From Amblyomma americanum (Eukaryota > Arthropoda > Arachnida > Ixodida > Ixodidae), in the NCBI RefSeq assembly GCF_052857255.1, contig NC_135498.1:158581124-158645123 (forward strand): a stretch of DNA of 64,000 nucleotides, given 5' to 3'. A program made the position numbers and the translations under genes. Below, piece after piece: positions 36,089 through 48,410 of the stretch. How positions within the stretch are numbered: the first letter of the stretch is position 1; each line of letters starts with the position of its first letter. Below the pieces are notes generated by a model. That model was given only the letters and a program-made list of their open reading frames with translations. It was not told the origin of the DNA and did not search any database.

Positions 36089-36945
36089 CGCTATTCCTCA
36101 CACTGTAAAATATAGTCAAAGCCGAATTATCGAACTGGAAGGGGATCACAAAATTGTTCCATATACTGTAGTAAAGCAGCAAGTTGGCTGTACTGGCTCA
36201 TGATTGAAAGAACGTTACTGCACATGTCCTTCGTTCCTTACGCGATTAGTCCTTGTCTCTGTTGAAGCACAGTAACATTCTTTTAATCAGTTCCATATGT
36301 CAACAACTCTATATATATATCAAGCATGGCAACAGATAAGCTTACGTCCAACCTAGAACCGTAAATATAGTGCGCTCACGCTAGCGGTGTCTTCCTGCAG
36401 TGACACGCTGTCTGCAAGCACACTGGCAGCACAAGCACTTGCTGGGTGTCGCTAGGCCTAGCTCACTTCGCATTGAAGCTGCATCGCCGATCATGACAGG
36501 TTTAATTCTGTTAACGGAACACTGTAAATGCAACAACATGTTAACTAATTTGATTTCTGCGTTGCCTTCAGCAGCGAAGCAGGCCACGCGACACCCGCCG
36601 CAAGCCTTCAGTCAGCTAGGCTGGCTTCACTGCATGACAATCGGTGCACTGAAAGCCGGCTTCCCTGCATTACAGCAGTACCGCATTAAAAATAATTAAA
36701 AATATGCAGGGGCGCGGCGCCCAGTTCGATATATCAAATGTTCTGTTGAACAGGAGTTCGATAAACGTGAACACTGCTATACTTCTGCATGGGATATTCT
36801 GACAGTTTGATATAGGCAACAATTTGATATATCCGGGACTGACTGCATGTTCAATGCAAAACTGGCATTGTTCATCAATCACATCCATTTGTCAAGTGAT
36901 GCTTCCCACATGGGTCAAAAAGGACGATGCAAACATACGAACATG

Positions 36946-37168
36946 TACACTACGGTCCACCGTTAGAGGACACATGCAATCATGTGGCCTCCCCGCTTCG
37001 CGAAGCGCCGCCGCCAGGAGCCGGCAAGAATGCGCAGCAGCAGCAAACGGGAGTGCTTACTGTGCATGCGCAACGAGCCGTCGATTCTCGCTGACTCTCG
37101 TGGCAGAGTTTTGCAAAGCGCGGCGGCCATGCAATCGCATGTTCCCTTTAACAGTGGACCATACTGTA
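36946..37168. mobile_element. Mariner-type MITE, 223 bp
   Basis: Inverted ends of about 40 bp: left TACACTACGGTCCACCGTTA, right (minus strand) TACAGTATGGTCCACTGTTA, continuing to ACATGCAATCATGTGGCC / ACATGCGATTGCATGGCC. TA at both ends; GC-rich non-coding core. Confidence 0.85.
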
Positions 37169-40100
37169 AAAACACTAACAGTTTGAAATGTAGCCAGTCT
37201 TTTTGCTAGGTGTAGCACGCATAAGTGTAGTATTCAGACGCTGTTTAAGGCCCCTAACTTTCTGTGGTGGAAAATACCAAATTCTGCAGGTACAGTATAA
37301 AAAATCCGCGAAATTCCACAGGAAGCAGAGATGCATGAAGCATGCAAGTTTATTTTATGACCGCACACCTCACAAGCTGCAGAGGTGCATCTTCTAAAGT
37401 TAAAAGTGGCTGGTGTAGCTCAACTTCAAGTAATGTTTCGCATCATCTTCATTAAAAAAAAATGGTGCCTGTTTGATAGAAGTCCTCCATAACGACTGCA
37501 GTGGAAGGGAGTGTTCGGGTCACCTCTTCTACACCAGCCAAGAAAGACAGGACACCGAATTCTTCACCTTGTTCGTCTTGGTTGAAAGCAATCGTGCAAG
37601 GTTTCTGTCAGCAGATTTCAGTTGTCAATCGGTTTCCAGGTACATTTGTCACTCATCAGCTAGGAATGAGGATTCTTGACTTAAGTCTAGGCACGCCTGC
37701 TAACTCATACCTTTTTAGTGGTAGAAACCTGACTTGCAGCGGATCCTCCTTTGGCTATGATTGGCCTGAATGGTTTTGGATCTTGTTAGTGTACTCTTAA
37801 TAATATATTTTTAAAATTTTCCTGAGGTCTCAAGCTCCCCCTTGTGTTGTATTCATGCAGATAAGAAATTAAACCATTGGTCCATCATTCCTGCTGATGT
37901 TTGTAACAACTGTATAAATAAAACGAGAATTGGGCTGCCTACAAAAAGTTCCGTGAAAAATGCTTAAATCTGCTATTTTGCATGGAATCTCGCAGAACTA
38001 GGGCCCTTAACCATGGCAGAACTGCATGCATGGGAAGATGAAGAAACCTACATCATTGCCAAGAACCGAAATATCCCTAGGTTAGTGTTCTCATAAAACT
38101 GTCCTGTCTAGATGCGAGCTGTGCAACCAAAGCAGCTTTTAATTCCTTTATGTTTTCTTTACTGGTTTCTAGTTTCACCATTTTACCACCCACATTAATT
38201 CGATGTTGCCTGTAATAAATGATCTGGTTGAGAGTCAGCACTGGTTGTGTGCATTTCTTCACCATACTTCCTCAGCATGTGCACTGACGTAAGTTGCACA
38301 CATGTTCATGAATCGTGCACGTCTGTAAGATTGCCGTCACATAGAGCGAACTTTAGAAGGGTAGAATCTGGAGCCTCTTTGGGCGAATTAGGGCCGTTTG
38401 GATCACATTTTCCACATTTTATTTTCAAATCTGCATTAGCCAATTTCCATTTATTTTCTTTGCATGATGAGTAACACAATTTTGGTATAGGTGGCGTAAT
38501 ATTCTGAAACACGGCAAAGTCATTGCAATCATGCTTTGGAACCCAATTTCCTGAACATTAAAAAAAAGAATGGCCACCTATTTTACACTCCAGGCCTTAA
38601 GCAAAATGAAGTGAGTCAAGTGCATAAAACCCTGAACTGCCTGAGATTGCAATTGTTGGTGCACACTAGCATCAAGCGCTGCTGTGCCACTTTGGGTGCA
38701 CCATGGCAGCTGCCAATAAACACTCACGCAAGATTTTTTTAGACCACATGCTTAAGCAAGCATTTCGAGTTGTATGGACATGGTTTTGACTGTTTCTTTT
38801 TTCTCTAAAATCTGAGCAGAGCTGCTGCTCTGCTCAGGTTGCTTGTGATGCACTGCAACTTTCCAAATGGTACTCTTTGAGTACCTCGGGTGATTAGGGA
38901 TTTGTGCATTTGCCCAGTTAATAAACTACGAGTACGTTTATATGCACTAGAAGACTTCAGTTTTATCTTCAGTTGAAATCGGCGTGCCACCTTTTTCAAA
39001 GCTTGGATCAAGTTAACTGAAACACCCTCCACAACACAGTGACAGGAATTCCAGAAATAAGGGCAGGACTGACAAAGCAACCCTCATTTCTGGGTTTGAC
39101 CATGAAATCAGCCATCACAGTTGATAAGTGCCTTTGGCCGCGTGTGAACCATGCAACAGCAGCTACAATGACTAGAAGGAGAGTGCCTTCCCACCCCCCT
39201 TGGTTTAGTCAACAGTGTGTGGGGGTGGGGGGTTGTTAGCTACAGTGCATGTGTGCAACACATGTCTGGAATGCAGCACAGTCAGTTGCCTGAGAAATGG
39301 TACGGTATCATCACATATGAGATTCAGCTGAACACGTGCGCACTTCGTAGCATAGGAGTAAGCACAACAGCACTCCCATGAGGAAAGGATGCCGAAATGT
39401 GCCTTAAAGAAGTCATACCTCGTTCAAAGCTAATCAGAATGCACATTGTCTATGCCCCCCCACACACACACAAAGCACAGCCTGCACACATGCAGGGAAA
39501 TGCACGTGGACACAAGGTTGTTCACCACAGGTTGTTCCATCAACACGGGCTTCGAAAAGTCCAAGCTTTCACATGTGAACCGTCTTCAGACTGTAGATTT
39601 CCTGCACACAAGCGTCGTTTAAGGTGTCACATCACATCACCTCAAGCACTTTCACTTGGTCACTATTTGAAAACCACAACAGTGATGGATGGCACTGAAA
39701 CAGTTGTTTGGTAGAAGCTGTTCGCAGGACCAAACGCACTGAAACCTTGGTGCCCCCTATCGGCACTGAAGACACTTGTAACATTCGCAATTCATTTGTG
39801 CAGTAGGCTTGCACTGGTAAATGGACTTGATTCGCACCCTCGCTGCTGTGAGTGTGCTGATCCACAAGCCAAATGGTTGAGAACCATCACTGATGGGTCG
39901 CTAGTTCTTCAAGGTAGGTAGCACAGCTGTCTGCAGCTGCCTCTGATAGCTGTGACCACCCAGCACTAGTAACCCCACCTTAAGTACGCAAAGCAGGGCC
40001 AGCACTGGCATAATACCAGGGGTGATTCACCAAAGCCACACTAGACCTACACTGGAGGCAATATTGAGGATAGACAAGGGCAAGGCAATCAGAGCACGTC

Positions 40101-43100
40101 CAAGCACACACAAGACGGTCAAGGTAAACTTAGACAATACTTGAAGAGAGCTGGCAAGTCGCAAAAGCAATAAAATGCTGTCAACTGCAATCTTGAAAAA
40201 GTGGCACACTTTTTATCAGGTGCTGCGCCAACTAGTCACAGAATGGTGCTTGATGAAACATTATAAATTGGGGAAGAAACTGGAAAATTATTCCTGTTGT
40301 ACATCTGCACAGGTGGCAGAACCTTTAAAGCCCACAGTGACTAGCAATTGATCAACACAATTAGGCTGCATAAATGAATGGCGGACACCCACCGTTAGTG
40401 ACTCAAGAAGTGCATACCTACAGCAGACTTCCATAAAATCGTTCTTCAAGGTACAGAGATTTTAGTTTCAATTATCACAGGTGCCCCTTAATATGATCTG
40501 AAACTAAACATGGTTTGCTTTATGGATATATCTGTGCACACAAATTGTATTTTCAAACCTTTTCTCAGTGCAAACATTGCTACAAACAACCACAACATAA
40601 AATATAGGTGGAAGCCTCTGTTATGTTTACTTGACCAGCAGTTAAATTCTTTGAGCTGCTGAAAAAAATTGCAGATAATGAACTATTTTCCACAGTAAAA
40701 CCACATTATTTGAGACCTCAAGGGAATGAAAAAAACGTCCGAATTATATAAAGGTCTAATCATCAAATGGCCACAAAAAAAAAAAAACGTTTCGCACCAC
40801 AGCCAATTCTATTAGTGAAAATGGACAATGGTCATCTGCTTTCAAGTGAAACCTGAGTGACAATGTCGATTTTTCCAAAATTCCATATACTGCACGTCAA
40901 CTGTTGGGAATATCAACCAGAACTACTCCAAAATAGTAATGCCTTCCACGGCCTCCTTCACAGGCGCCATGCGGTAGAAGCGGAGTCTCCACACAAGCGG
41001 CAGCACCATGTAAGGATGGCTTCACCACACAAACAACGAGCAGCTAGTGATGAGCACACATTTTCGGTGCACAGGAAGAACTGCACGGCTAGAATTGACA
41101 AGGGGAATGCACATTTGCACCTTAACAGCGAGACAACTTCTATTAAAGAACAAAGGCCAGCGATGCGCCAACCAGAGTCCCAAACGGTGCCTAGCTGTGA
41201 TCACCGCTGTGGTCTGTGGTAGCTGTAGCTGTGGTCACCGCGGGCTGGTAGCGAAGCTCGGAAAACAAAACTGAACGATTGTGGGTCACCTCTCATCACT
41301 TGTGGTGCCAATCGGACCTCGACACAGCCCCCCTTTTGGGCCGCATCCGAGTCAACCGGTTGGAGGGGCCAAATTTTCAGTACACTCAGCACCGCAACCT
41401 GATGTATCCAACCTCGGCCGCTGCTCTCTCATGCGACAAGGGCACTGAAGCGAGACAAAAGGTTTGAATTAAGCGAAACTAGCTCTTTCAGGTGTCATTT
41501 GTCGTTTCCATTGAAACTAAATATCTTCCCGCCTAAATGGTATATTCAGGCTGCAAGAAAGATAATTTCTTAGTTATCCAGCATAAAATACCAGCAGGGA
41601 ATTTTTTACAGGGATGTGCACAATTTCACACAAAGTGTAAGATTTGATGGAAACAGCAATGTCAACATGCCAGGACTTGTATGTTAACACCCGAAGCATC
41701 GTGGTATCAATTCCTGTTTTCAAAATGCACAGTCTGCCTTAAATTGTGAAAAAAAAAATTGTTTTATTGCTGGCGGTGAAATCTGTCTACATAAAAACAG
41801 GGGACGACATGCTGCCCTACACACTGTTTTACGAAACATTACTTACTGTATCCGCTATATGGCATTAAAGACAATTCTTATTAACAACATGGAGGCTGCG
41901 AAATTCACCTGAAACAGAGAATCAGTGGAAATTTCAGAAAAAGCTGTTAGTTATTATGTGCACAATTGCGTACAAAGTGCCTTAAGGTTTAAGGGAAACC
42001 ACAGTACGTATTAAGTGGCTTTAAAATTCACTGAAAATACACGGCCAACCACAATTTTGAAATTTTTTTAATTAATCGAAAGTGCGAATGCTCAGAGTTT
42101 GAAATATCACGAGTCTACTTATTCTGAGAACACGCTGAGCAGCTTGTGTCACTTCATGATAACATTTAGTTAGCTTACTTGTAATTACTGAATTCAACTG
42201 TTATATTAAACTTTTTTCACTGAGAAGAACTATGTGAAAGTACATGAGTAAAATATTTGCTTTTTTGTTGTCACATTTCAGTAGACAAGAACTTCATTTG
42301 TGATTCAAGCAACAATACAAGAAAATATTCCGTTCAACTGTGAGTCGCCGGAAGTGCGGTCAGGTGATGAGAGTCACAACCCCAAGCTATTGCTGGCCAG
42401 CTTTCCGTAAAGAAAGAGACAAAATTCTGACAGAACAGCTACAAGATGGCACCTCCACATCGGTGGGAATGGGTGTAGACATTTCAGACATGTATGACTG
42501 TGCTGTACCACTAGAGTTCCTGATTGCTGCTAAGTAAACGAGATTCATCTCTAGTTCACCAAAACTTGTAGATGGGCTAGATGGTGGACAAATGGAGACT
42601 TGTGCCAAACGTCACAAATGCTAGGATGTCAACCGACTGCGCCAACCAAAACAACAAGGGGCCAGATTGATTTCGCTGTGGCTTCCAGCGTAATTTAAGT
42701 CCTGATTCACAAATGGACGGATTACTGCCCGCAAAGAAACGACCCTGACAGAGATTCACAATCTTCTACTGCAGACAGTAGTGCATGCCAGCCCAGCCGG
42801 TAGTGCAACACAGTTAGGACTTCCTGTGACACCGGTGTACTGTGACAGCAGTGCCCGTACCTTGAAGACTCAGTACTGAGTGCTCAGAGGTTCCAAGTTT
42901 TCCGGTTACAAGGTCAGCCAACTACCAGACAAATTGTTGTGGTGACTGGAAGAACAATGTGGCATTTATGTGGTTTGTGCAGACTGGCAACTAAGTGATC
43001 CCGGGATCTTTGTAAGACAGTGCGAAATCGTAGTTGTGGTTCGCTGTGAAATTCGAGACCTGGTCAACATCTGTGGAACAGTTCCAAGCGAACCAGCCCT

Positions 43101-43610
43101 AACAGTAAATGGAATGGAATGGAATGACTTCGTGTTGGTGGACCATAAACAGTGCTTCAAGATGGAGCTGCAACAGCAGAGAACCTTCAGCACTTCATTC
43201 ACGTCATAGCAGAGTAGTACAGCCAGCCTGGGGAGCCGATCTCGAACACTGAGGACATCCACACGGTGAGGAGACTCATGTGCCTCCAGTTTCAAGACTT
43301 CACATTGAATTTGCACCATCAGGGCCTGCACAGTATGGCAAAAGCAGAAGGAACACTGATGGAGAAGGCATAACGGTGCCACAGCGAACCTGCCACCCCA
43401 CCGAGAAGTACCCAAGTTTTCCAGGATCTGGCGTCTGTCAACCACCACGTATTCCCAATTAAAGTAAGCAGACAAAGCTGCCAGACAGCTGTAGGCATCC
43501 CTCCGTTTTTGTGGCCACTACTTCCAACATCACTCCAAGCTACATTCCAAATACATGCTTCTTAACAAAACAGTGATAAGGTTCCCATTGTGCAGAAGAT
43601 CCAGTGTCGT
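37169..43610. other. Intergenic stretch without recognisable gene
   Basis: A/C-rich on the plus strand. It contains short CA/CCCC tracts (39186-39235, 39457-39475) and a hAT-like end word (GGTTGAGAACCATCACTG at about 39877). No exon could be supported. The minus-strand AATAAA at 41768-41763 is a possible, unproven 3' end for the copine-like gene. Confidence 0.35.
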
Positions 43611-43883
43611 CGGTATTGTGAGCAAAAAATCCCCGGAGAAGCAGCCTAGGAGGGCCACCTAGGTCAGGTCACATGGCCTTGTGGCGTCATCACAACCTGC
43701 CCACCGGATTGTGACTGCTGACCATCGTGGCAGGTGGCAGTTTTACTAATGATTGGTCGCTGAGGAAGAGCAACCTGGGTTGCACAAGCCCCACCGGTGG
43801 CAGCACATTCCATCACAGGGCAGTGGCGCATCGCTTAACCACTGCACCAACTGCACCAGGAGTGGTGGTATGAGGACTCCCAG
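43611..43883. repeat. Interspersed repeat, copy 2 (paired with 8522-8792)
   Basis: Same blocks in the same order and orientation as copy 1, including CAAGCCCCACCGGTGGCAGC and GGGCAGTGGCGCATCGCTTAACC. It lies just upstream of the gypsy pol relic. Confidence 0.7.
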
Positions 43884-44069
43884 CCTAAAACAGTTAGCGT
43901 AAGTAGCGTAGGCATTACAGCAGGTTACTGAGAGCTGGTAAGCAGCCATGCAGGTGACTTGGACAGACACGTGCTGACCGGGTTAGATGAGTACAAGTAT
44001 ACGTTCATAGCAATGCCCTGGCTAACCACCCTTGCCAAAAGGAGACTTTAATAGGCGACGACAAACCAA

Positions 44070-45650
44070 CAAACACAGCAAACGATGCCCAGTGCACATA
44101 AAGAAAAGAGATTTCATGGATAAATCCCTCATAGAGATGCCTAGTGAAGAACTCATAGAACACAGTACGAGCCCTTGGGCAAGTGCACCACTTGTAGCCC
44201 TGAAGAATCAGGTGGACATCGCCTTATAATTGACTGCTATAGAGATGTGAATGCCACTTCATGCACCAGTGTACTCAATGGTGAGAGCAGACTGGGTGCT
44301 TGCCCAACTAGAAAGAGCACAGTGGCTCAAAAATGTTGATTCGTCAGAGGACTTTTTCCAGATCCCTGCTGTCACTTCAGAGCACATGGAGGACATACCT
44401 AAGACTGCCTTCTTGTGCTGCCCAAGAGTGTTCTTGTTTGAGCAGGTGCTCCTTGGTCTGGCTGGAACCCCAGCCACTTTCCAAATGCTCAAAGACGAGG
44501 TACTCCACAGCATCAAGCATGAAAATTCACGGGGCACTTTGTTGACCTAAAGTGCGGTGAGGAGAAAGCCTTTAGCGCGGTGTTGCTGCTTGTGTCACTG
44601 ATGTGTGGTTAAGATGTTGATTAAGTACACAATTGTCTGTGAATCTTAAATGCTGGAGACACTGGAGGGCATTTGGGAAGCATCCGTCTGATTCAACGCC
44701 TTTCCGCAAACACTCTCCAGCTTCCTAGACAAGGAAAATTACATATGCATTGGCAGGAAGTAGCGTTGTCATTAGCACACTCGGCTGCAGAATGGAAGGA
44801 TGGTGGTTTGAATCCAATCGTGCATAAAGATTCTTTTCTTATCGAGTTGAAGAGCGTAATGGACGGACAGTATGACGTCACTTCCGTTGTCGTGACTTCC
44901 AGTTGGCGATGTAACGGACGGACAGGATCTCGACCGGGAGTATGAGCCATTAAAGGTTTTCCCCTTAAGAACTGCATGGCTTTCCTCCATGATGTGCTGG
45001 TCTGTTCTGGATCCTTGGACCTCCCCAAGAGTTACTAGAGCAGATACGAAGGAACGCATAATGTGCAATGCTTCGGCATAAACTGAAAAGAACTGAAAAC
45101 AGCCCACCATGTCAAGTCAGAAGTAAACTCAAAAGAACTTTTAACTTGACACTTGAAAGAGGTCACAACAGCTGGCATCAAAGTTGACGGCAAAGTTCTC
45201 CATGAGACAGCAGTGGACACCCCTTGTTTTTGGATCACACAAATTTCAGGTGTTACAAATAACCTTCACCGCCTTATATCAAGCTTCTACATTACTATTA
45301 CCACAATTTCTTACCAAACTTTTCTTCACAGCCAAGCCATTAAAGTCCCTTCTGTGGAAGAAGACACTGGAGCTGGTGCTGCACCAGGAAGCTGCCTACA
45401 AAAACCAGATTTCAGTAACAGCAGTTCTCAGAATTGCGAGGCCAAAATTAATGCCCTTTCATCACTGCGACGAATGCCAACAGGACTGCAACTGCAGCTA
45501 CTTCACTTCGAGAAGATTTAGATGTCCTGCATACTTCATCAGCCAGAATTTAACTGTTGCTGAAAAGGACTTAGGCAGTACAAAAGGAATGCCTAGCAGA
45601 AGATGTTCGGCCAGTAGACAAACTCCAAGTCTAAAAAGAAATTACTTAGG
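44070..45650 (+). pseudogene. Decayed Ty3/gypsy pol (reverse transcriptase and RNase H)
   Basis: Pieces in gypsy order. 44140-44225 has STSPWASAPLVALKNQ, the RT entry motif. 44280-44550 has QWLKNVDSSEDFFQIP, KTAFLCC and LAGTPATFQML. 44970-45100 has FLHDVLVCSGS, where the YxDD site has decayed. 45520-45610 has CPAYFISQNLTVAEKDLG, an RNase H block. Stops and frame changes throughout, and a SINE at about 44740-44970 separates the two RT halves. No LTRs or integrase identified. Non-functional. Confidence 0.7.
44740..44970 (+). mobile_element. tRNA-like SINE inserted in the gypsy relic
   Basis: Head GTAGCGTTGTCATTAGCACACTCGGCTG with a B-box-like GGTTTGAATCC about 40 bp later. A body of CGTAATGGACGGACAG-type repeats follows. 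Different from Ruka. The RT translation is interrupted exactly across this interval. Confidence 0.6.
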
Positions 45651-48410
45651 TTGAGGTTCACAGTGATCACTGCTGGCAAGGTGTTCCGCCCAGCAGGCAT
45701 TGAGCAGAGTAAGAATTTGGGTTCTTTGATGGAAGGTTTTCATTTTGCCTTTTTAACACTACAGCAATAAAGCTAACATTCCAGCATACACACAAAGTCA
45801 TTGTTGTTCCCCCACTCCCCTCTGTAATACCTCGGCGCTTGAGGGTATTGAATATAAATAAATACATAAATCATGATCAATGAGTTAGATAGGCAGAGCA
45901 GAACGGTGGGTCTAAAAATTAACATGCAAAAAAGCAAAGTAATGTTCAACACTATCTACGGCGATGAGATTTGTTGAAATTGTGTGCCCTCTTGTTACAG
46001 TCAGGTTTTGTAGAAATTTCCTTTTTCAATGTAATAACCTTTGCTTGCTGTTTCACACCGTGTTGTATATGTTTGTTCATTGTCTTGGGTAGTGAGGCAG
46101 GTCTCACAATTTGTAGCTGAGGACCTGTTCCCATGGTGGTGCCACAGCCCAACACTGCTGTCGATTTTGAAGAGGAGAAAGCAGTGCAAGAGCCTGCTGT
46201 ACCAACTTTTAGCAACCTTGCAAGTGATGGTAGCGGAACAAATAAAGGCTCTGCTGAGGAGAATCCAAAGCTACATCAGTGGCAAACACCTCCCTAAGAA
46301 CATTAAGACCGCCAAAATGGTCCAACAACACCTTCCGACATTTTGATGGGAACATCAAGGAACTACAGATTCTTCAGCAGTTTCCAGCAAAGGTCCTGCA
46401 CTTTGGACAAGTATGGTCATGGAGTCAACTTCCAAGATTGACAAGTGCATCAGACAACAGCACTTTTTGCCTGGCAGGAGAATTCATGTTTCTTATTCTG
46501 TCCACGCTTGCTAGTAATGCCAGAAAGTGAAGCCAAGACAGCAAGAGAAGTGATGTGAAGCTCTGGGGCAATGGGACCCATGCAAAAACCAAGTGTGAAC
46601 CACATTGGACCCTTTTTCACTACACTTTTCCAACACACGTGTATCTTTGTTGTATTGGAAAAGGATTGCGCTTTTTCAAGCAAACTCAAGTACTAAGCAC
46701 CATTCTGGTGTTCCAGATATTCCCTACATTTTACATATGCATGCATGAAGCATGCCCCCATGAATGGGGGTTGGCTTTTAACCATAAACATTACATGTGA
46801 TACGTGTGCTGTGTTGATGTGTAGACTCCTCAAGCTGCACAACTCAGCTACATAAAACAAAAGGGCAGAGCACTAGCCCCTCCATTGCTGGGGCCACATG
46901 TGTACATGTGTGTGCGGTGCGTGCGTGCATGTATGTGTTGAATGTCGCACAACATTCACAATAGTTGCCCCCAAGATATACCAAAATCAAAAGTTGGTGA
47001 ATCCACACCGAAGGTGCACTTTTGCAAAACTTGCCTTGGCACTGTTATTTAGCCACAGTGCAGTACCCCTTTAACCTCCCACAGAATCCCCACACTGTGC
47101 AAGGAACTAACAGTTATGAAATGCTTGCGGCATGCATTATGGATTTAATTAACCATTCTCGGTGACCTTGCTTGGACCGAGTCCCTACAGGCCGTAGCAG
47201 CAAAACTAGATGTAGCAACAAATTGGTATGCAGAATTACTCTCGCTGCTAAAGTTCATCTGACAATGATCTCACATGAACCAATTTCCAAGAAGAAAAAA
47301 GGAGTAATTCCCTGCAAACCATGAATGATTCAACAGTGGACAAATAGACAAGAATAATGCTTTCACTACTACCGCACCTCATAAGCTACATCCAGTGTAT
47401 CAATCCGAAGAGACTTTTGAGGAAATGGAGGTTCACTCCATACAACAGAAAATGCCAGATATATGCAGCGTAGCATTTATCCGACAGAAATATGCTGTCC
47501 AACAGAAAATGTCCTCCACTGCACTGAGGCACTATGTTAGATCATGCTGTGCAACACAAAACTGTTTCCCAATCATTCAAGACTACCGACCCAGATGTGC
47601 AACCTCCACTTGTGCTGCATTTCAAAAACATTCACACCTGCCGCGGAATTCTCGCGAATTAGCAGACATAGAAATGTTGCCAGGAAATGCCGGCAGGCCA
47701 GAAGAGAAAAGTCACACCCACTACCATCACCGCAGTCACAAGGAGGAATGCCAAAAATGGAGTGAACACAAAGGCATGCCATCTAGGCACCTGTCGATGC
47801 ACTTTCAAGTAGCCTGTCCTTGTGGTCTACAACAAAAATTCTCAAAAACGTATAAATGCAGATGCAGGTACACCTAGCACCTAGCGTCTCCGCATTTGGG
47901 CTGCAAAGGCAGTGATCAAAGGAATAAAAGGTACCCAAAATGCAGCATTTCAGCCTGACGAACATTCAAAGCTTGGTCAAGAAGAAATCTTCGTTCTTGC
48001 ACACAAGTGCTTTGTTCTAACAGAACGAAAATTAAACAGGAAAACAAAATGACAGGACGCAGTGCTGAATCACATTTCGTCCCGTCTTTTTCTCTTCTCT
48101 TATTCCATCTTCCAGACTGCTTGCTAGAATGAAAAGGCACCAACTAGCTCGCCTACAAATGCTAATGCACTACAGACGTGCAGTCATCGAGTCTTGCATA
48201 GTTAGTTGGATGTTCGGCAAATCTGTTCACCGCTGAACGCCATGAGCTCAAATTTCTCGACCAAAGCAGCCATAAAAGACACACCGCTGTTTCAAGAACC
48301 TCTGCATATGGCGTCCTCGGCGCAGGTCCCGATGTGCACAAGTCCAATGTGCAAAAATAGCTGCCATCACTTCCTTTCCGTATCCTTATTTCTTTCTTCC
48401 AGATAAATGG
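45651..48410. other. 3' flank of the copine-like gene
   Basis: No gene recognised on either strand. Contains a TAAATAAATA tract near 45855 and TG/CG-alternating DNA near 46900-46945. Part of this is presumably the 3' UTR of the minus-strand gene that stops at 48411, but its end is not visible. Confidence 0.35.

Noticed and set aside
38077..38512. Minus-strand frames with scattered Cys pairs
   Set aside because: A possible zinc-binding or THAP-like pattern was considered, but the Cys/His spacing does not fit and there are no splice signals.
47395..47877. 160-codon plus-strand frame near 47.4-47.9 kb
   Set aside because: Cys/His content looked zinc-finger-like at first, but spacing is irregular and no family pattern repeats.
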